Assembly (NCBI GenBank): GCA_965660675.1
Contig: CBFIAU010000005.1
Location: 124,001-188,000, forward strand
Source: UBA12202 sp002691725
GTDB taxonomy: Bacteria > Pseudomonadota > Alphaproteobacteria > Puniceispirillales > UBA1172
Direction of reading: 5' to 3'
Length of the DNA: 64,000 nucleotides
Shown here: piece by piece, positions 51,844 to 62,186 of the stretch
How the letters are laid out: each line of letters starts with the position of its first letter
Position numbering within the stretch: position 1 is the stretch's first letter
The notes under the pieces: model-generated
The model's input: only the letters and a program-made list of their open reading frames with translations
Told to the model about the DNA's origin: nothing
Databases searched by the model: none
Translations under genes and position numbers: made by a program

Positions 51844-54330
51844 ATGTTAGTCAAATGGTTGATCCGATTAATCAGTCTGGGTCTATTTATGACTGTCTTC
51901 GGCATCATCTTCATGGTCATGGTGTTCTGGCATTTTGGCCGTGACTTGCCTGATCACCACCAATTAGCCAAATATGAGCCGCCTGTATTAACGCGCGTTC
52001 ATGCTGGCAATGGCGCTTTACTGGCGGAGTTTGCGACCCAAAAGCGAGTCTTTATTCCCATAAACTCTATCCCCAAACCAGTGATTTATGCGTTTCTGTC
52101 GGCAGAAGATAAAGGGTTCTATAATCATTTTGGCATTGATTTATGGGCAGTCGCCAGAGCCATGACAACAAATCTGGCCAATCTAGGCAGCAGCAGGCGA
52201 CCCATCGGGGCATCTACAATTACCCAACAGGTTGCCAAAAACTTTCTGCTGACAAATGAGTTATCGTATAAACGTAAAATCAAAGAAGCGTTGCTCGCTT
52301 TACGGATTGAACGGGCGTTTGATAAAGACCGTATTCTCGAATTATATTTGAATGAGATTTATCTCGGCTTTGGCAGTTATGGTGTTGCCGCCGCATCATT
52401 GAATTATTTTGATAAGCCGCTTGATCAATTAACTCTGGCAGAAGCGGCATATCTTGCCGCCTTGCCGAAAGCCCCGAATAACTATCACCCGACCCGAAAA
52501 TACGCTGCTGCTGTCATGCGCCGGAACTGGGTGCTTAGCCAGATGCGCGAAAATGGCTATATCACCATGGCTGAAGAAACCGCCGCCGCCAATGAGCCGC
52601 TAGTAATCATGCCGCGAAGTGGTAGTGATGGCGCTGATGCTCCATTTTTTGTTGAAGAAGTCCGCCGTGAGATTGCCAACACTTTTGGTGATGATGCGCT
52701 TTATGAAAGTGGGCTATCAGTTCGGACATCGGTAGACCCAGAGCTGCAAGCCCTCGCCGATGAAGCCTTGATTAGTGGACTTGAAGCGCTTGATAAACGG
52801 CAAGGCTGGCGCGGTGCGCTTGGGCAGATTGATCTTAATGATTTGCCGCAACCGGCGCTTGTTGAGGCGCTGGTGCCGTATCGCAAAACCTTGATTGAGG
52901 CACGCTATCCGGCGGTCGTCATGGCGGTAAATCGAAAAACCGCCCAAGTCATGATCCTTAGCTCTGATCAGCATGGCGATATCTTGACGGCTGGCGAGAT
53001 ACCGTTTGCGCTTGCTGATTGGGCTTATCCACCGCGTGATGATCAAGGCGAAAGAGGTGATCCGCTGACCCGACTGGATGATGCTTTATCGGTTGGTGAT
53101 GTTATTGTTGTTCAGCGGCCTGAAACCGCATTAGATCGGCTCGAAAGATATCCAGAGCTGAATGTCACAGAAGCGACTTGGGCATTAGGACAAGTGCCAT
53201 TAGTTCAGGGGGCGATTGTTGCGATGGACCCGCATACTGGCCGTGTCCTGGCCATGACCGGCGGTTTTAATTCGCATCAGAGTGAGTTTAATCGCGCCAC
53301 CCAAGCCTATCGGCAACCGGGGTCAGCCTTTAAGCCTTTTGTTTATCTGGCGGCACTTGATGAGGGCTATTCTCCTGTCACCAAGATATTGGATGCGCCA
53401 TTGGTGGTCGATCAAGGGCCGGGATTGCCGAAATGGAAACCTGCCAATTATACCAAACGGTTTTATGGCCCCAGCATTATGCGATTAGGGATTGAGCAGT
53501 CGCGTAACCTGATGACAGCACGATTAGCCATGCAGGTTGGTATGCCAAGCATTCAAGATTATGCACGGCGCTTTGGCATTGATCCAGAATTGCCAGAATA
53601 TCTGTCCATGTCTTTAGGCGCTGGCGAGACAACCCTGCTTCAGATCACAGCGGCATATGGAATGATAGTCAATGGTGGGCATTATGTTAAGCCTAGCATC
53701 ATTGACCGTGTCCAAGACAGATATGGGCAGACAATCTATCGCCATGATAATCGGCAGTGTCAGGGCTGCCAGTTGATAGATATCAAAGCCGATGATTACC
53801 ATACGCCGCCCATTTTGAACGATAACCGCATCCCCGTCACTGACGAAGCCTCAGCCTATCAAATGGTATCTATGCTGGAGGGCGTGGTGAGGCGCGGCAC
53901 GGCTAGAAGTATGGGCGAAATTGATTTTGCCATTGCTGGCAAAACAGGGACAACGAATGATAATACGAATGGCTGGTTTATTGGTTTCACGCCTGATCTG
54001 GCGGTTGGTGTTTATGTTGGCTTTGATCGGATGAAGCCATTGGGTAAGAATGAAACAGGGTCAACCGTGGCGGTGCCAATTTTTGAAAACTTTATTGTTT
54101 CCGCCATGCAGGATCGCCCGCAAATCCCATTTCGCCGTCCGAATAATATCAATCTTTATACCATCAATGCCAAAACCGGTATTCGCACCTCAACAGATGA
54201 ACCTGATAGCATGGTCGAGGCCTTCAAGTTTGGCCAAGAGCCGTTATATGCAGCCAGTCAAGATGATGTTATTGGTGCTGAAAGTAATACTGATAACCAG
54301 GGAGAGCTGGATATCCCAAGCCTGTATTAG
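51844..54330 (+). CDS. mrcA: Penicillin-binding protein 1A (bifunctional)
   Basis: 828 residues. N-terminal membrane helix (about 5-30). Glycosyltransferase 51 domain with SAEDKGFYNHFGIDLWAVARA, GASTITQQVAKNF and KIKEALLALRIER. A long OB-like insert lies at about 320-430, as in Gram-negative PBP1a. Transpeptidase domain with catalytic SAFK (RQPGSAFKPFVYL), a later SRN (EQSRNLMTARLA) and KTGTT. Polymerises and cross-links peptidoglycan at the inner membrane. Follows amiC. Confidence 0.96.
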   Translation: MLVKWLIRLISLGLFMTVFGIIFMVMVFWHFGRDLPDHHQLAKYEPPVLTRVHAGNGALLAEFATQKRVFIPINSIPKPVIYAFLSAEDKGFYNHFGIDLWAVARAMTTNLANLGSSRRPIGASTITQQVAKNFLLTNELSYKRKIKEALLALRIERAFDKDRILELYLNEIYLGFGSYGVAAASLNYFDKPLDQLTLAEAAYLAALPKAPNNYHPTRKYAAAVMRRNWVLSQMRENGYITMAEETAAANEPLVIMPRSGSDGADAPFFVEEVRREIANTFGDDALYESGLSVRTSVDPELQALADEALISGLEALDKRQGWRGALGQIDLNDLPQPALVEALVPYRKTLIEARYPAVVMAVNRKTAQVMILSSDQHGDILTAGEIPFALADWAYPPRDDQGERGDPLTRLDDALSVGDVIVVQRPETALDRLERYPELNVTEATWALGQVPLVQGAIVAMDPHTGRVLAMTGGFNSHQSEFNRATQAYRQPGSAFKPFVYLAALDEGYSPVTKILDAPLVVDQGPGLPKWKPANYTKRFYGPSIMRLGIEQSRNLMTARLAMQVGMPSIQDYARRFGIDPELPEYLSMSLGAGETTLLQITAAYGMIVNGGHYVKPSIIDRVQDRYGQTIYRHDNRQCQGCQLIDIKADDYHTPPILNDNRIPVTDEASAYQMVSMLEGVVRRGTARSMGEIDFAIAGKTGTTNDNTNGWFIGFTPDLAVGVYVGFDRMKPLGKNETGSTVAVPIFENFIVSAMQDRPQIPFRRPNNINLYTINAKTGIRTSTDEPDSMVEAFKFGQEPLYAASQDDVIGAESNTDNQGELDIPSLY

Positions 54331-54430
54331 ATTGATCTTTTCAAAATCAGGGCAATCCCGGCATCATATAATGTAAAGGGAAATGCAGTAGTGTCTTGCC
54401 AGAACAGGGTAAACTGCGCTAACAGCAATC

Positions 54431-55537
54431 ATGAGCGCAGAAACCGAACATAAAGCTGATGCCATCCGGTCAAGCCTGTCTTTGTTAAGGCAGCATCTTG
54501 ATTGGGATAAAAGCCAGGCCAGACTGGCTGAATTGCAAGTCTTGGCTGAGGATCAAAATCTCTGGCAAGATCAGCAAAAAGCGCAATCGGTCATGCGTGA
54601 GAAAAATAGCCTTGAAGTCATGATTAATGATGTCAACGGCATTGCCAAACAGCTTGATGACGCGCTTGAAATGATTGCCATGGCCGAAGACGAAGGTGAT
54701 GATGATCTGGTTGCTGAAACGCTTGAGCAGTTAACTGAACTTGAACATCTGGCTGGCCGCAAACAACTGGAAAGCTTGCTATCAGGTGAGGCAGATAACA
54801 ATGACTGCTTTATTGAGATCAATGCAGGCGCTGGCGGCACAGAAGCTCAGGATTGGGCGGAAATGCTGGTCAGGATGTATTACCGCTGGGCGGAACAGCA
54901 CAGCTATAAGATTGACTATATCGAGGAAAGCCCCGGCGAAGAAGCAGGGGTTAAATCGGTGACGATGCGGTTTAGTGGTGAGCGTGCCTATGGCTGGATG
55001 AAAACGGAATCAGGTGTTCACAGATTGGTTCGCATCTCACCATTTGACAGCTCGGCGCGGCGCCATACCAGTTTCGCCTCTGTCTGGGTTTATCCGGTTG
55101 TTGATGACACGATTGAGGTCGAGTTTGAGGAAAAGGATTTGCGTATAGATACCTATCGCGCCTCTGGTGCTGGCGGTCAGCATGTCAATAAAACAGACTC
55201 GGCCATCCGCATCACCCATATCCCAACAGGCATTGTCGTGCAATGCCAGAATGATCGCTCCCAACATCGCAATCGCGCCACCGCCTATAACATGTTGAAA
55301 GCACGGCTCTATGAGGCTGAATTGCAACGCCGCGAAGCTGAGGCTAATTCCGCAAATGCAGGAAAGACAGATATAGGCTGGGGCAATCAGATCAGATCAT
55401 ATGTCTTGCACCCCTATCAGATGGTTAAAGATTTGCGGACGCAAGTCGAAAAAGGCAACGCCCAAGGGGTGCTTGATGGCGATATTGACGATTTCCTTGA
55501 AGCCAGTTTAGCGCAGCGTCTTGGTACCGCTGAATAA
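54431..55537 (+). CDS. prfB: Peptide chain release factor 2
   Basis: 368 residues in one uninterrupted frame; the programmed +1 frameshift found in many bacteria (in-frame TGA near codon 26) is absent. The GGQ loop is in RASGAGGQHVNKTDSAIRITH. The stop-recognition region has the SPF tripeptide of RF2 (RISPFDSSARRHTSFASV), so it reads UGA and UAA. Starts 100 bases after mrcA, in conserved order. Confidence 0.96.
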   Translation: MSAETEHKADAIRSSLSLLRQHLDWDKSQARLAELQVLAEDQNLWQDQQKAQSVMREKNSLEVMINDVNGIAKQLDDALEMIAMAEDEGDDDLVAETLEQLTELEHLAGRKQLESLLSGEADNNDCFIEINAGAGGTEAQDWAEMLVRMYYRWAEQHSYKIDYIEESPGEEAGVKSVTMRFSGERAYGWMKTESGVHRLVRISPFDSSARRHTSFASVWVYPVVDDTIEVEFEEKDLRIDTYRASGAGGQHVNKTDSAIRITHIPTGIVVQCQNDRSQHRNRATAYNMLKARLYEAELQRREAEANSANAGKTDIGWGNQIRSYVLHPYQMVKDLRTQVEKGNAQGVLDGDIDDFLEASLAQRLGTAE

Positions 55538-55546
55538 GGGCAATTC

Positions 55547-56014
55547 CTATAATGCTTTGATGGCGGCTAATACGTCCTCAGCATGTCCGGGGACTTTAAC
55601 CTTTGGCCAGACTTTTTGAACAACCCCATCCGCATCTATGATAAAAGTGGCGCGGGCAATGCCCATATAGGTTCTGCCATACATAGATTTTTCGACCCAG
55701 ACGCCGAACTGCTCACAGATATCACTGTCATCATCAGCGCCTAGCGCGCAAGTCAGCTCATGCTTGGCTCTAAACTTGCCCTGCTTCTCGGCCTTGTCTT
55801 TGGAAATGCCAATAACCGCAACATTAAGCGCATCAAACTCATGCTTCAGACTGGAAAAGGCAACAGCCTCTTTGGTACAGCCAGATGTATCCGCCCGCGG
55901 GAAGAAAAAGACGACAGTCATTCCTGTCTGGTCTTTAAGCGAGAACTCACCTTTATCGGTTTTAATAGTGAAATTGGGGGCCTTATCGCCGGCGCTTGGC
56001 ATGGATGTGGGCAT
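55547..56014 (-). CDS. bcp: Bcp-type thioredoxin-dependent peroxiredoxin
   Basis: 155 residues from the ATG at 56014. PRADTSGCTKEAVAFSSL carries the peroxidatic cysteine in the usual T-x2-C context (FFPRADTSGCT). A second cysteine of the Bcp resolving type, five residues on in E. coli, is not seen; cysteines at CALGADDDSDICEQFG are further along. Detoxifies peroxides. Convergent with prfB, with only nine bases between. Confidence 0.92.
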   Translation of the reverse strand: MPTSMPSAGDKAPNFTIKTDKGEFSLKDQTGMTVVFFFPRADTSGCTKEAVAFSSLKHEFDALNVAVIGISKDKAEKQGKFRAKHELTCALGADDDSDICEQFGVWVEKSMYGRTYMGIARATFIIDADGVVQKVWPKVKVPGHAEDVLAAIKAL

Positions 56015-56135
56015 GAGGTTTTCCTTTCCTTGCGGCATCATTAAATCATCATCAGGGTGTGACTGTTAGCAACAATTGGTATATAGTATTTTATAATGTT
56101 TTTACCAGGATTGACCATGGTCAATCTATCTTATT

Positions 56136-59100
56136 GTGTTCATTTTTCCTCAAGATAGAGGGGATAAGGCATTGGCTTTAACAAAACCAATCCGCATCAA
56201 ATATTTTTTCATCAGCCTGTTAAGTCTGGTCGTGTTTTCAGTGTCTATGCTTGGTGCGGGGATTTGGTATCTTAACTCCAGTGATTATTTGGAGCGTTGG
56301 ATAGAGGATAAGCTGAGCCAGCCAGATAATCAGGTCAAGGTGCGGATAAGCGATGCGCAAATAGCATTGTCATTTTCAGAATATCCCATTTCGATAAGCA
56401 CAACAGATGTCAATGTCACCGTTCCGCAACAGATGATCAGTTTGCCGAAAGCGCAATTTGACTTTGATTTATTTGATTTGCTTGCTGATGAGCCTATCCC
56501 CCGAAGTATCACGCTGGATCAAATTGCATTTACCATGGAATATGATGTTAATGGCTGGCACACGGGAGAGTCTTTTGCCGCCTTGGTGAATGTCTTTAGC
56601 CCCAGTAATATTAACCTCAATAGTATTAATTCCAGTAATCTTGACCCTGATAATCAAGAGGCAACCCATACCGATCAAGCTGTCTCAAGACAGTATTTTC
56701 CTATTGAAAAATTAGCGATCAATAACGGCAAAGTGACTATCCTTTATCCCTCATCAGAAGCTGATGACGCCAATCTAAGCCTTGAGATTGAAGGCATTAT
56801 GATCGACATTGAAAATAATGGCGATGTGATACAAACCAATGCGGTCATTAGTCATCCTGAGCTTGGTGATGCCCAGCTTAATGGCCGCATTAGTCCTGAT
56901 TTGAATAATTGGGATATCACCGCCATCTTAAACCGATTTGATAGCGGTCTGTTTTATCCATATTTAGGTGTAAATATTCCAGAATTGCACGACCTTGGGC
57001 TTATTTCTGGCAATGTTCAGCTGATTGTTTCCGATCAGCAGGTCAATGTCCTGTCAGGTGATATTGATGCCATTAATGGTCAGATTATTGTGCCAGCTAT
57101 TGGCGTTCTAGATTTCACCACGGCAGCATCCGAGTTTCATTATGATAAATCTGTTGATCGACTGCTATTAACCTCGCTTGATATTAATGCCGCCAAGTCA
57201 AGCGCCATATCAGGGCAATTATCGCTTCGGGGTGAGTTAAGAGAAACGTCAACATCCTCGCCTTTGTTCATCGCCTCACTCAAGGGGAGCGATATTCCCC
57301 TGCAACCTGTATTGGCATTAATGCCTGATAATGAATGGCTGGAGCATGCTGAGCATGGCCGCATGTTAAGGGGCGGCAAGATTGATCACTTAGAGCTGGA
57401 AACGATTGCCGTTATTAGGCGTGATGAGGACCGGCTGCTCTTTCAAACCTTTGCCGTGACGTCAACTGTTCGCAATATCAAGTTTATATCTGGCTATGGA
57501 CCGGTTGATCGACTTGCTGGTATTCTTGATGGCCAGTTTAATTTTGTGCTTGATGGTGAAGGCCAGATTAATCGCGCGGATACCCATCTGCTGTTACGCG
57601 AAAGCAGTATTCTGCCCAAGCAAGGCAGCGAGATTATCCCCCTCAATGGGCTTGAGTTTATCGCTAAACTTAATGGCCCGTCGCTGGAAATTGAACGCCT
57701 GGCCATTGATGCCAAAATTTATGGTCAGCTAGCATTGCGCGGCAAGCTGACAATTGATAATCAGTTTAAGCCATCTGTCTTTGAAACCCAGATACAGGCG
57801 GAACAGCTAGACAATGAACTGGTCTTTAATCTATGGCCTGAACAGCTTTTCCCAAAAACCCGATCATGGATGAACGCCAATTTATCAGGTGGGCAGGTCA
57901 CCAGCTTTTATCTAAACACAGGCTTTGATCTGAAAGGTGATGACTTAAAGCCGCTATTTATTGAGGGTACAGGCAATGCGACGGTATCGCGGTTTGAGTT
58001 TTTGCGCGGTCATGAGCCTATCGTCAATAGTGAAATCGGGATCAGTTTTGCAGGCACAAAATTATCAGGCACAACCTTTGAGTTAGACTTCAATAAAGGG
58101 TCTGTGCATGGCCTTGATCTGAAAGGCAGTACGCTAACCATAATTCGTAAAGATGAGAGCGTTGATGCGGCGCTGGCTTTACTAGCGCGCGGCGATGTCA
58201 CTGATGTTGTGAGAATGCTTGATGAGCCAAGATTTAATTTCATCACCGCCAATGGGTTAGAGCAAAATACTATGGCGGGTATGGCCGATATTACCGGATC
58301 AATAAAATGGCAAATACCGCAAACAAAGCGCGTTATGAACACAGATGAGTTTGATGTCAAAATATCAGCTAGTGTGGAAAACGCGGCGTTTTCAAACTTA
58401 CCGGGGGGTTATGCGCTGTCAAAAGGCGCGGTCAATTTGCAATTTAATAACGGTGATATTCGGGTTAACGGGCAAGGCCGAATTGATGATGCGCTGGCTA
58501 ATTTCTATTTTCATAAAGACAAGCAGAAAAACAATACTGTTGATGTGACATTCTCCAAAAGCGAGGCTTTCACATCTATTCTCAATCGGTCTTTTCCGCT
58601 GGATTTAGGTGGCGTGATTGGCGGTCAAATCTATATTTCTGATCGCCATGAGGATGCTGGAATTGATCTGAATGTCAATCTTGATATGGGCGATGCCCAT
58701 TTTTATATCCCTCGACTTGAGCTGACAAAACTAGAAGGCGAAAGAGCCATGGCTTCGGCCCAGATTAGAATGGTTGATGGCATCCCTCAAGATATAAGAA
58801 ATATTGTTGTTGATGCGGATGTTATTCGCATGGAAGGGGATATCAGTTTTGCCAAGGGCGGGACGTTTTCAGAGGCTAATCTTAGCGCGATGGAATGGCC
58901 GGGAAATATCCTGAGCAAAGCTGTTTTCAAGCGCCATGAGGATGGCAGTTTTTCCCTAAGCGCTGATGCTGAGGTTATGGATTTACGCCCTCTGCGGCTT
59001 AAAGAAAGCCCCGGTGAAGGGCTGGAAATGACGCTTGATCTATCGGCAGAACGGCTGATCCTTGATCATCGTCTATCGGTTGCTGGCAGCGTTGTCATCG

Positions 59101-59924
59101 AAACCCGAAAAGACGGCTCAGGTAAAGCCAAGTTTCTGGGCAGCATGTTCGTCAAAGATCGGCCATTTATGACTGAGGCTACGATGGATGCTGATTTTGG
59201 GGAGAACAGCGATGCCATGGTAGCGTCAGGCCTAATTGGCGGGGTCGAGGTGGCGCTTAATCTGGATTCGGGCTTGGCTGAAGGTGATCGGCTGATCCTA
59301 ACGACACAAAATGCCGGGCAAGTCTTAAAAACTCTGGATGTGACGGATGCTATTCGCGGCGGCGAGATGACCATGCATGTGCTTTATCAGCCTGATGACG
59401 CGGAAAACTATGTGGCTGAGTTTTCATTAACAGAGTTCCGTGTCATTGAGGCACCAAGAGCTATTCGGATGCTGTCAGTGCTAAGTCTGGCTGGATTATA
59501 CTCTTTAGTTGAGGGTGACGGCACGGCGTTTAATGAGGGGCAAGCGCGGATTGTCGTGACGCCAGATTTTCAAAATCTGGATACGGTGAAAGCGCGCGGT
59601 GATGCGCTGGCACTTGAGCTAACCGGGCAGATTAATCGCAAAGATGATGACCTTAATATTAGTGGTGTGCTTGTGCCAATTAATCTGGTGACGGAGTTGC
59701 TTGGTCATGTGCCGATCGTTGGCGAAATTGTAACAGGAATTAATAACGAAGGGATTTTCAATACGCGGTTTCGGATGCGAGGCGTAATTGAAGACCCTGA
59801 TATAGAAGTCCGATTGTCGAGCATAGCACCGGGGCTATTGCGTGATATCTTTTCCCCTGACTGGATTATTAATGAACGCTCACGGCTCTTGAATGAACAA
59901 GAACAACAAGTACAAGAACAATAA
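56136..59924 (+). CDS. Large AsmA/YhdP-like (DUF3971) envelope protein
   Basis: About 1250 residues. One N-terminal membrane helix (YFFISLLSLVVFSVSMLGAGIWYL), then a very long beta-rich region. It includes a DUF3971-like middle and an AsmA-like C-terminal part (LDGQFNFVLDGEGQ, GVLVPINLVTELLGHVPIVGEIV, GIFNTRFRMRGVIEDPDIEV), as in YhdP/TamB-type bridge proteins that carry phospholipid to the outer membrane. Start is uncertain: GTG at 56136 or TTG at 56172, the latter giving a tighter N terminus. The role here is inferred from the family. Confidence 0.85.
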   Translation: MFIFPQDRGDKALALTKPIRIKYFFISLLSLVVFSVSMLGAGIWYLNSSDYLERWIEDKLSQPDNQVKVRISDAQIALSFSEYPISISTTDVNVTVPQQMISLPKAQFDFDLFDLLADEPIPRSITLDQIAFTMEYDVNGWHTGESFAALVNVFSPSNINLNSINSSNLDPDNQEATHTDQAVSRQYFPIEKLAINNGKVTILYPSSEADDANLSLEIEGIMIDIENNGDVIQTNAVISHPELGDAQLNGRISPDLNNWDITAILNRFDSGLFYPYLGVNIPELHDLGLISGNVQLIVSDQQVNVLSGDIDAINGQIIVPAIGVLDFTTAASEFHYDKSVDRLLLTSLDINAAKSSAISGQLSLRGELRETSTSSPLFIASLKGSDIPLQPVLALMPDNEWLEHAEHGRMLRGGKIDHLELETIAVIRRDEDRLLFQTFAVTSTVRNIKFISGYGPVDRLAGILDGQFNFVLDGEGQINRADTHLLLRESSILPKQGSEIIPLNGLEFIAKLNGPSLEIERLAIDAKIYGQLALRGKLTIDNQFKPSVFETQIQAEQLDNELVFNLWPEQLFPKTRSWMNANLSGGQVTSFYLNTGFDLKGDDLKPLFIEGTGNATVSRFEFLRGHEPIVNSEIGISFAGTKLSGTTFELDFNKGSVHGLDLKGSTLTIIRKDESVDAALALLARGDVTDVVRMLDEPRFNFITANGLEQNTMAGMADITGSIKWQIPQTKRVMNTDEFDVKISASVENAAFSNLPGGYALSKGAVNLQFNNGDIRVNGQGRIDDALANFYFHKDKQKNNTVDVTFSKSEAFTSILNRSFPLDLGGVIGGQIYISDRHEDAGIDLNVNLDMGDAHFYIPRLELTKLEGERAMASAQIRMVDGIPQDIRNIVVDADVIRMEGDISFAKGGTFSEANLSAMEWPGNILSKAVFKRHEDGSFSLSADAEVMDLRPLRLKESPGEGLEMTLDLSAERLILDHRLSVAGSVVIETRKDGSGKAKFLGSMFVKDRPFMTEATMDADFGENSDAMVASGLIGGVEVALNLDSGLAEGDRLILTTQNAGQVLKTLDVTDAIRGGEMTMHVLYQPDDAENYVAEFSLTEFRVIEAPRAIRMLSVLSLAGLYSLVEGDGTAFNEGQARIVVTPDFQNLDTVKARGDALALELTGQINRKDDDLNISGVLVPINLVTELLGHVPIVGEIVTGINNEGIFNTRFRMRGVIEDPDIEVRLSSIAPGLLRDIFSPDWIINERSRLLNEQEQQVQEQ

Positions 59925-59951
59925 TAACAAATTGGGCAGAGTGTTTCTGTA

Positions 59952-61190
59952 TCAAGACGCTGTTTGCATAATCGCATGACGCTTTTTGCCAGCAGAGATT
60001 TTAATCTCACCGTCGGGGTTAGTATCTGCTGATGTGATCTGATGCTCCTCATCACCAATGGAAACATCATTAACCCGCGCGCCGCCGCCACGAATGAGCC
60101 GTCTTGCCTCACCATTGCTGGCGGCGAAACCGCATGTTTTCAGGGCATCAATCAGGCTTAGCGGCAGGCTTGTGTTAAATTGCGGCAGGCCGGCGGCTAG
60201 CTTGCCTTCATTAAAGGCTTGTTTTGCTGTGGCTTCGGCTTCTTTTGCTTGCTCTGGCGAATGGCAAAGGGCGGTCACTTCATTGGCCAAAATAATTTTC
60301 GCATCATTGATTTCTTGCCCTTGTAGAGCCTCTAATCTGGCAATCTCATCAAGTGGCAATTCGGTGAACAGGCGCAGGAAGCGGCCAACATCATTATCTT
60401 CGGTGTTGCGCCAAAACTGCCAGAAATCCCATACTGATAAATGGCCTTCGTTAAGCCAGATTGCGCCTTGTGCGCTTTTCCCCATTTTTGCCCCTGATGC
60501 GGTTGTGATCAAAGGCGAGGTCAGGCCATAAGTAGATTGCTCATCAACACGGCGGGTTAAATCAATTCCGGTGACAATATTGCCCCATTGGTCAGAGCCG
60601 CCCATTTGTAATAAACAGCCATAGCGGCGGCGCAATTCCATGAAGTCATAGGCTTGCAAGATGGCATAATTGAACTCAAGAAAGCTAAGCGGCTGTTCGC
60701 GGTCAAGACGCAGCTTGACGCTATCCATGCTCAACATGCGGTTAACCGAAAAATGCATGCCAAAATTACGCAAGAAGGAGATATAGCCAAGCTCATCCAG
60801 CCATTCAGCATTATCAACCATAACCGCATCAGTGGCGCCGTCACCAAAGCTAAGATAGTTTTCAAAGACGCGCTTAATGCCTTGTTTGTTATTCTCAATA
60901 TCTTGATCAGACAGCAATGGGCGCTGGCTATCTTTCCCCGATGGATCACCAATCTTGGTGGTGCCGCCACCCATCAGGACAATCGGCTTATGTCCGGTTT
61001 TCTGCAAAATCCGCAGCATCATGATCTGAATTAATGAGCCGACATGCAAACTATCAGCAGTGCAATCAAAACCAATATAGGCAGGGATACATCTTTTGGC
61101 CGCAAGTTGATCAAGTTCATCAATATTAGTGGCCTGATGCATATAGCCACGTTCGGTAATGATGCTTATAAAATCAGATGTGTAACGCAT
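59952..61190 (-). CDS. tyrS: Tyrosyl-tRNA synthetase
   Basis: 412 residues, class I synthetase. The HIGH-equivalent is in GFDCTADSLHVGS, and KMGKS (ASGAKMGKSAQGAIW) is the KMSKS loop. GSDQWGNIVTGIDL is a TyrRS signature. The C-terminal S4 domain (about 340-405: ASNGEARRLIRGGGARVND) binds tRNA. Convergent with the AsmA-like gene. Confidence 0.97.
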   Translation of the reverse strand: MRYTSDFISIITERGYMHQATNIDELDQLAAKRCIPAYIGFDCTADSLHVGSLIQIMMLRILQKTGHKPIVLMGGGTTKIGDPSGKDSQRPLLSDQDIENNKQGIKRVFENYLSFGDGATDAVMVDNAEWLDELGYISFLRNFGMHFSVNRMLSMDSVKLRLDREQPLSFLEFNYAILQAYDFMELRRRYGCLLQMGGSDQWGNIVTGIDLTRRVDEQSTYGLTSPLITTASGAKMGKSAQGAIWLNEGHLSVWDFWQFWRNTEDNDVGRFLRLFTELPLDEIARLEALQGQEINDAKIILANEVTALCHSPEQAKEAEATAKQAFNEGKLAAGLPQFNTSLPLSLIDALKTCGFAASNGEARRLIRGGGARVNDVSIGDEEHQITSADTNPDGEIKISAGKKRHAIMQTAS

Positions 61191-61227
61191 TAAATATCTG
61201 GCCTGCTGGATAGAATGGAATTAGGGA

Positions 61228-61890
61228 TCAGTCTTCTGTCTGTTCGACCATGGTCGGCTCTACCTGGCTGAGATATTCACCAATCGTTTCGGTCAACTCA
61301 TCAAGATGATGCGTGAAAAAGTGATTAGCATCATCAATCTCACGAAAATCGATCTCAATCCCTTTCTGCGTTGGGATACGTTCGATAGTGCTGGTCACTT
61401 GCTCAGACGTAACGACAGAATCGGCACCGCCATGAACAACCAGCCCTGATGATGGGCATGGCGCTAAAAAGGTAAAATCATGTTCATGCACAGGCAAGGT
61501 TGCTGATACAAATCCCTCGACTTCGGGGCGCCGCATCATTAATTGCATGCCGATCAAGGCGCCAAATGAAAATCCTGCAATCCAGCATGATCGCGCCCCT
61601 GAACATTGTGATTGTATCCAGTCAAGCGCAGTTGCCGCGTCGGATAACTCACCTTCACCACCAGAATAATTGCCCTGGCTACGACCGACACCGCGAAAAT
61701 TAAACCGCATGACGGAAAATCCGCGCTTTTGAAAGAGCTTATACATGGCAAACGACACCCGATTATTCATGTTGCCGCCAAAGTTAGGTTCGGGATGCAA
61801 GATCAGCGCAATCGGCGCTAATGGGTCGATGGCTGGCATGTAACGGGCTTCTAGGCGACCCTCAGGGCCATTGATAATTACTTCTGGCAT
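61228..61890 (-). CDS. Alpha/beta hydrolase (COG2945 type)
   Basis: 220 residues from the ATG at 61890 (MPEVIINGPEGRLEARY); an ATG four codons upstream is possible. HPEPNFGGNMNNRV and FNFRGVGRSQGNYSGGEGE are typical. The nucleophile elbow is GFSFGALIG, and acid and base are in VVHGGADSVVT and ANHFFTHHLDEL. In alphaproteobacteria this hydrolase family is often found with suf genes; here a cysteine desulfurase gene starts 1.1 kb away on the other strand. The substrate is unknown. Confidence 0.88.
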   Translation of the reverse strand: MPEVIINGPEGRLEARYMPAIDPLAPIALILHPEPNFGGNMNNRVSFAMYKLFQKRGFSVMRFNFRGVGRSQGNYSGGEGELSDAATALDWIQSQCSGARSCWIAGFSFGALIGMQLMMRRPEVEGFVSATLPVHEHDFTFLAPCPSSGLVVHGGADSVVTSEQVTSTIERIPTQKGIEIDFREIDDANHFFTHHLDELTETIGEYLSQVEPTMVEQTED

Positions 61891-62137
61891 GGTATCTCTC
61901 AACGCTATGGTCTGTCGGGCTTATAGCGGAAATATGTCATGAAATCAAAAACAATTGATTGGAAAGACTAACAAAAAGCGTAATATTCAAACCCATATGC
62001 TTGAAATTTGCCTTAATGGCGGCTAGATAAAAGGGTATTAAGAGCAATTTTTTGGATAAATTGCACATTTACCAATGCGTGGTTGCCGCAAAAGATGTTA
62101 TCGTGAGATATTAACGCGACTGGTGTTAATAAGTATC

Positions 62138-62167
62138 GAAAGGCATTGAAAGGCATTGACAGGTATT
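62138..62167 (+). repeat. 10-bp tandem repeat, 3 copies, upstream of cysE
   Basis: GAAAGGCATT twice, then GACAGGTATT, ending 19 bases before the cysE start. The rest of the 296-bp spacer (61891-62186) shows nothing else that is clear. Confidence 0.85.
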
Positions 62168-62186
62168 AACCTAACAGGGGGCGAAT

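Noticed and set aside
54431..54540. Programmed +1 frameshift in prfB
   Set aside because: The frame is continuous and no CTTTGA-like shift site is present.
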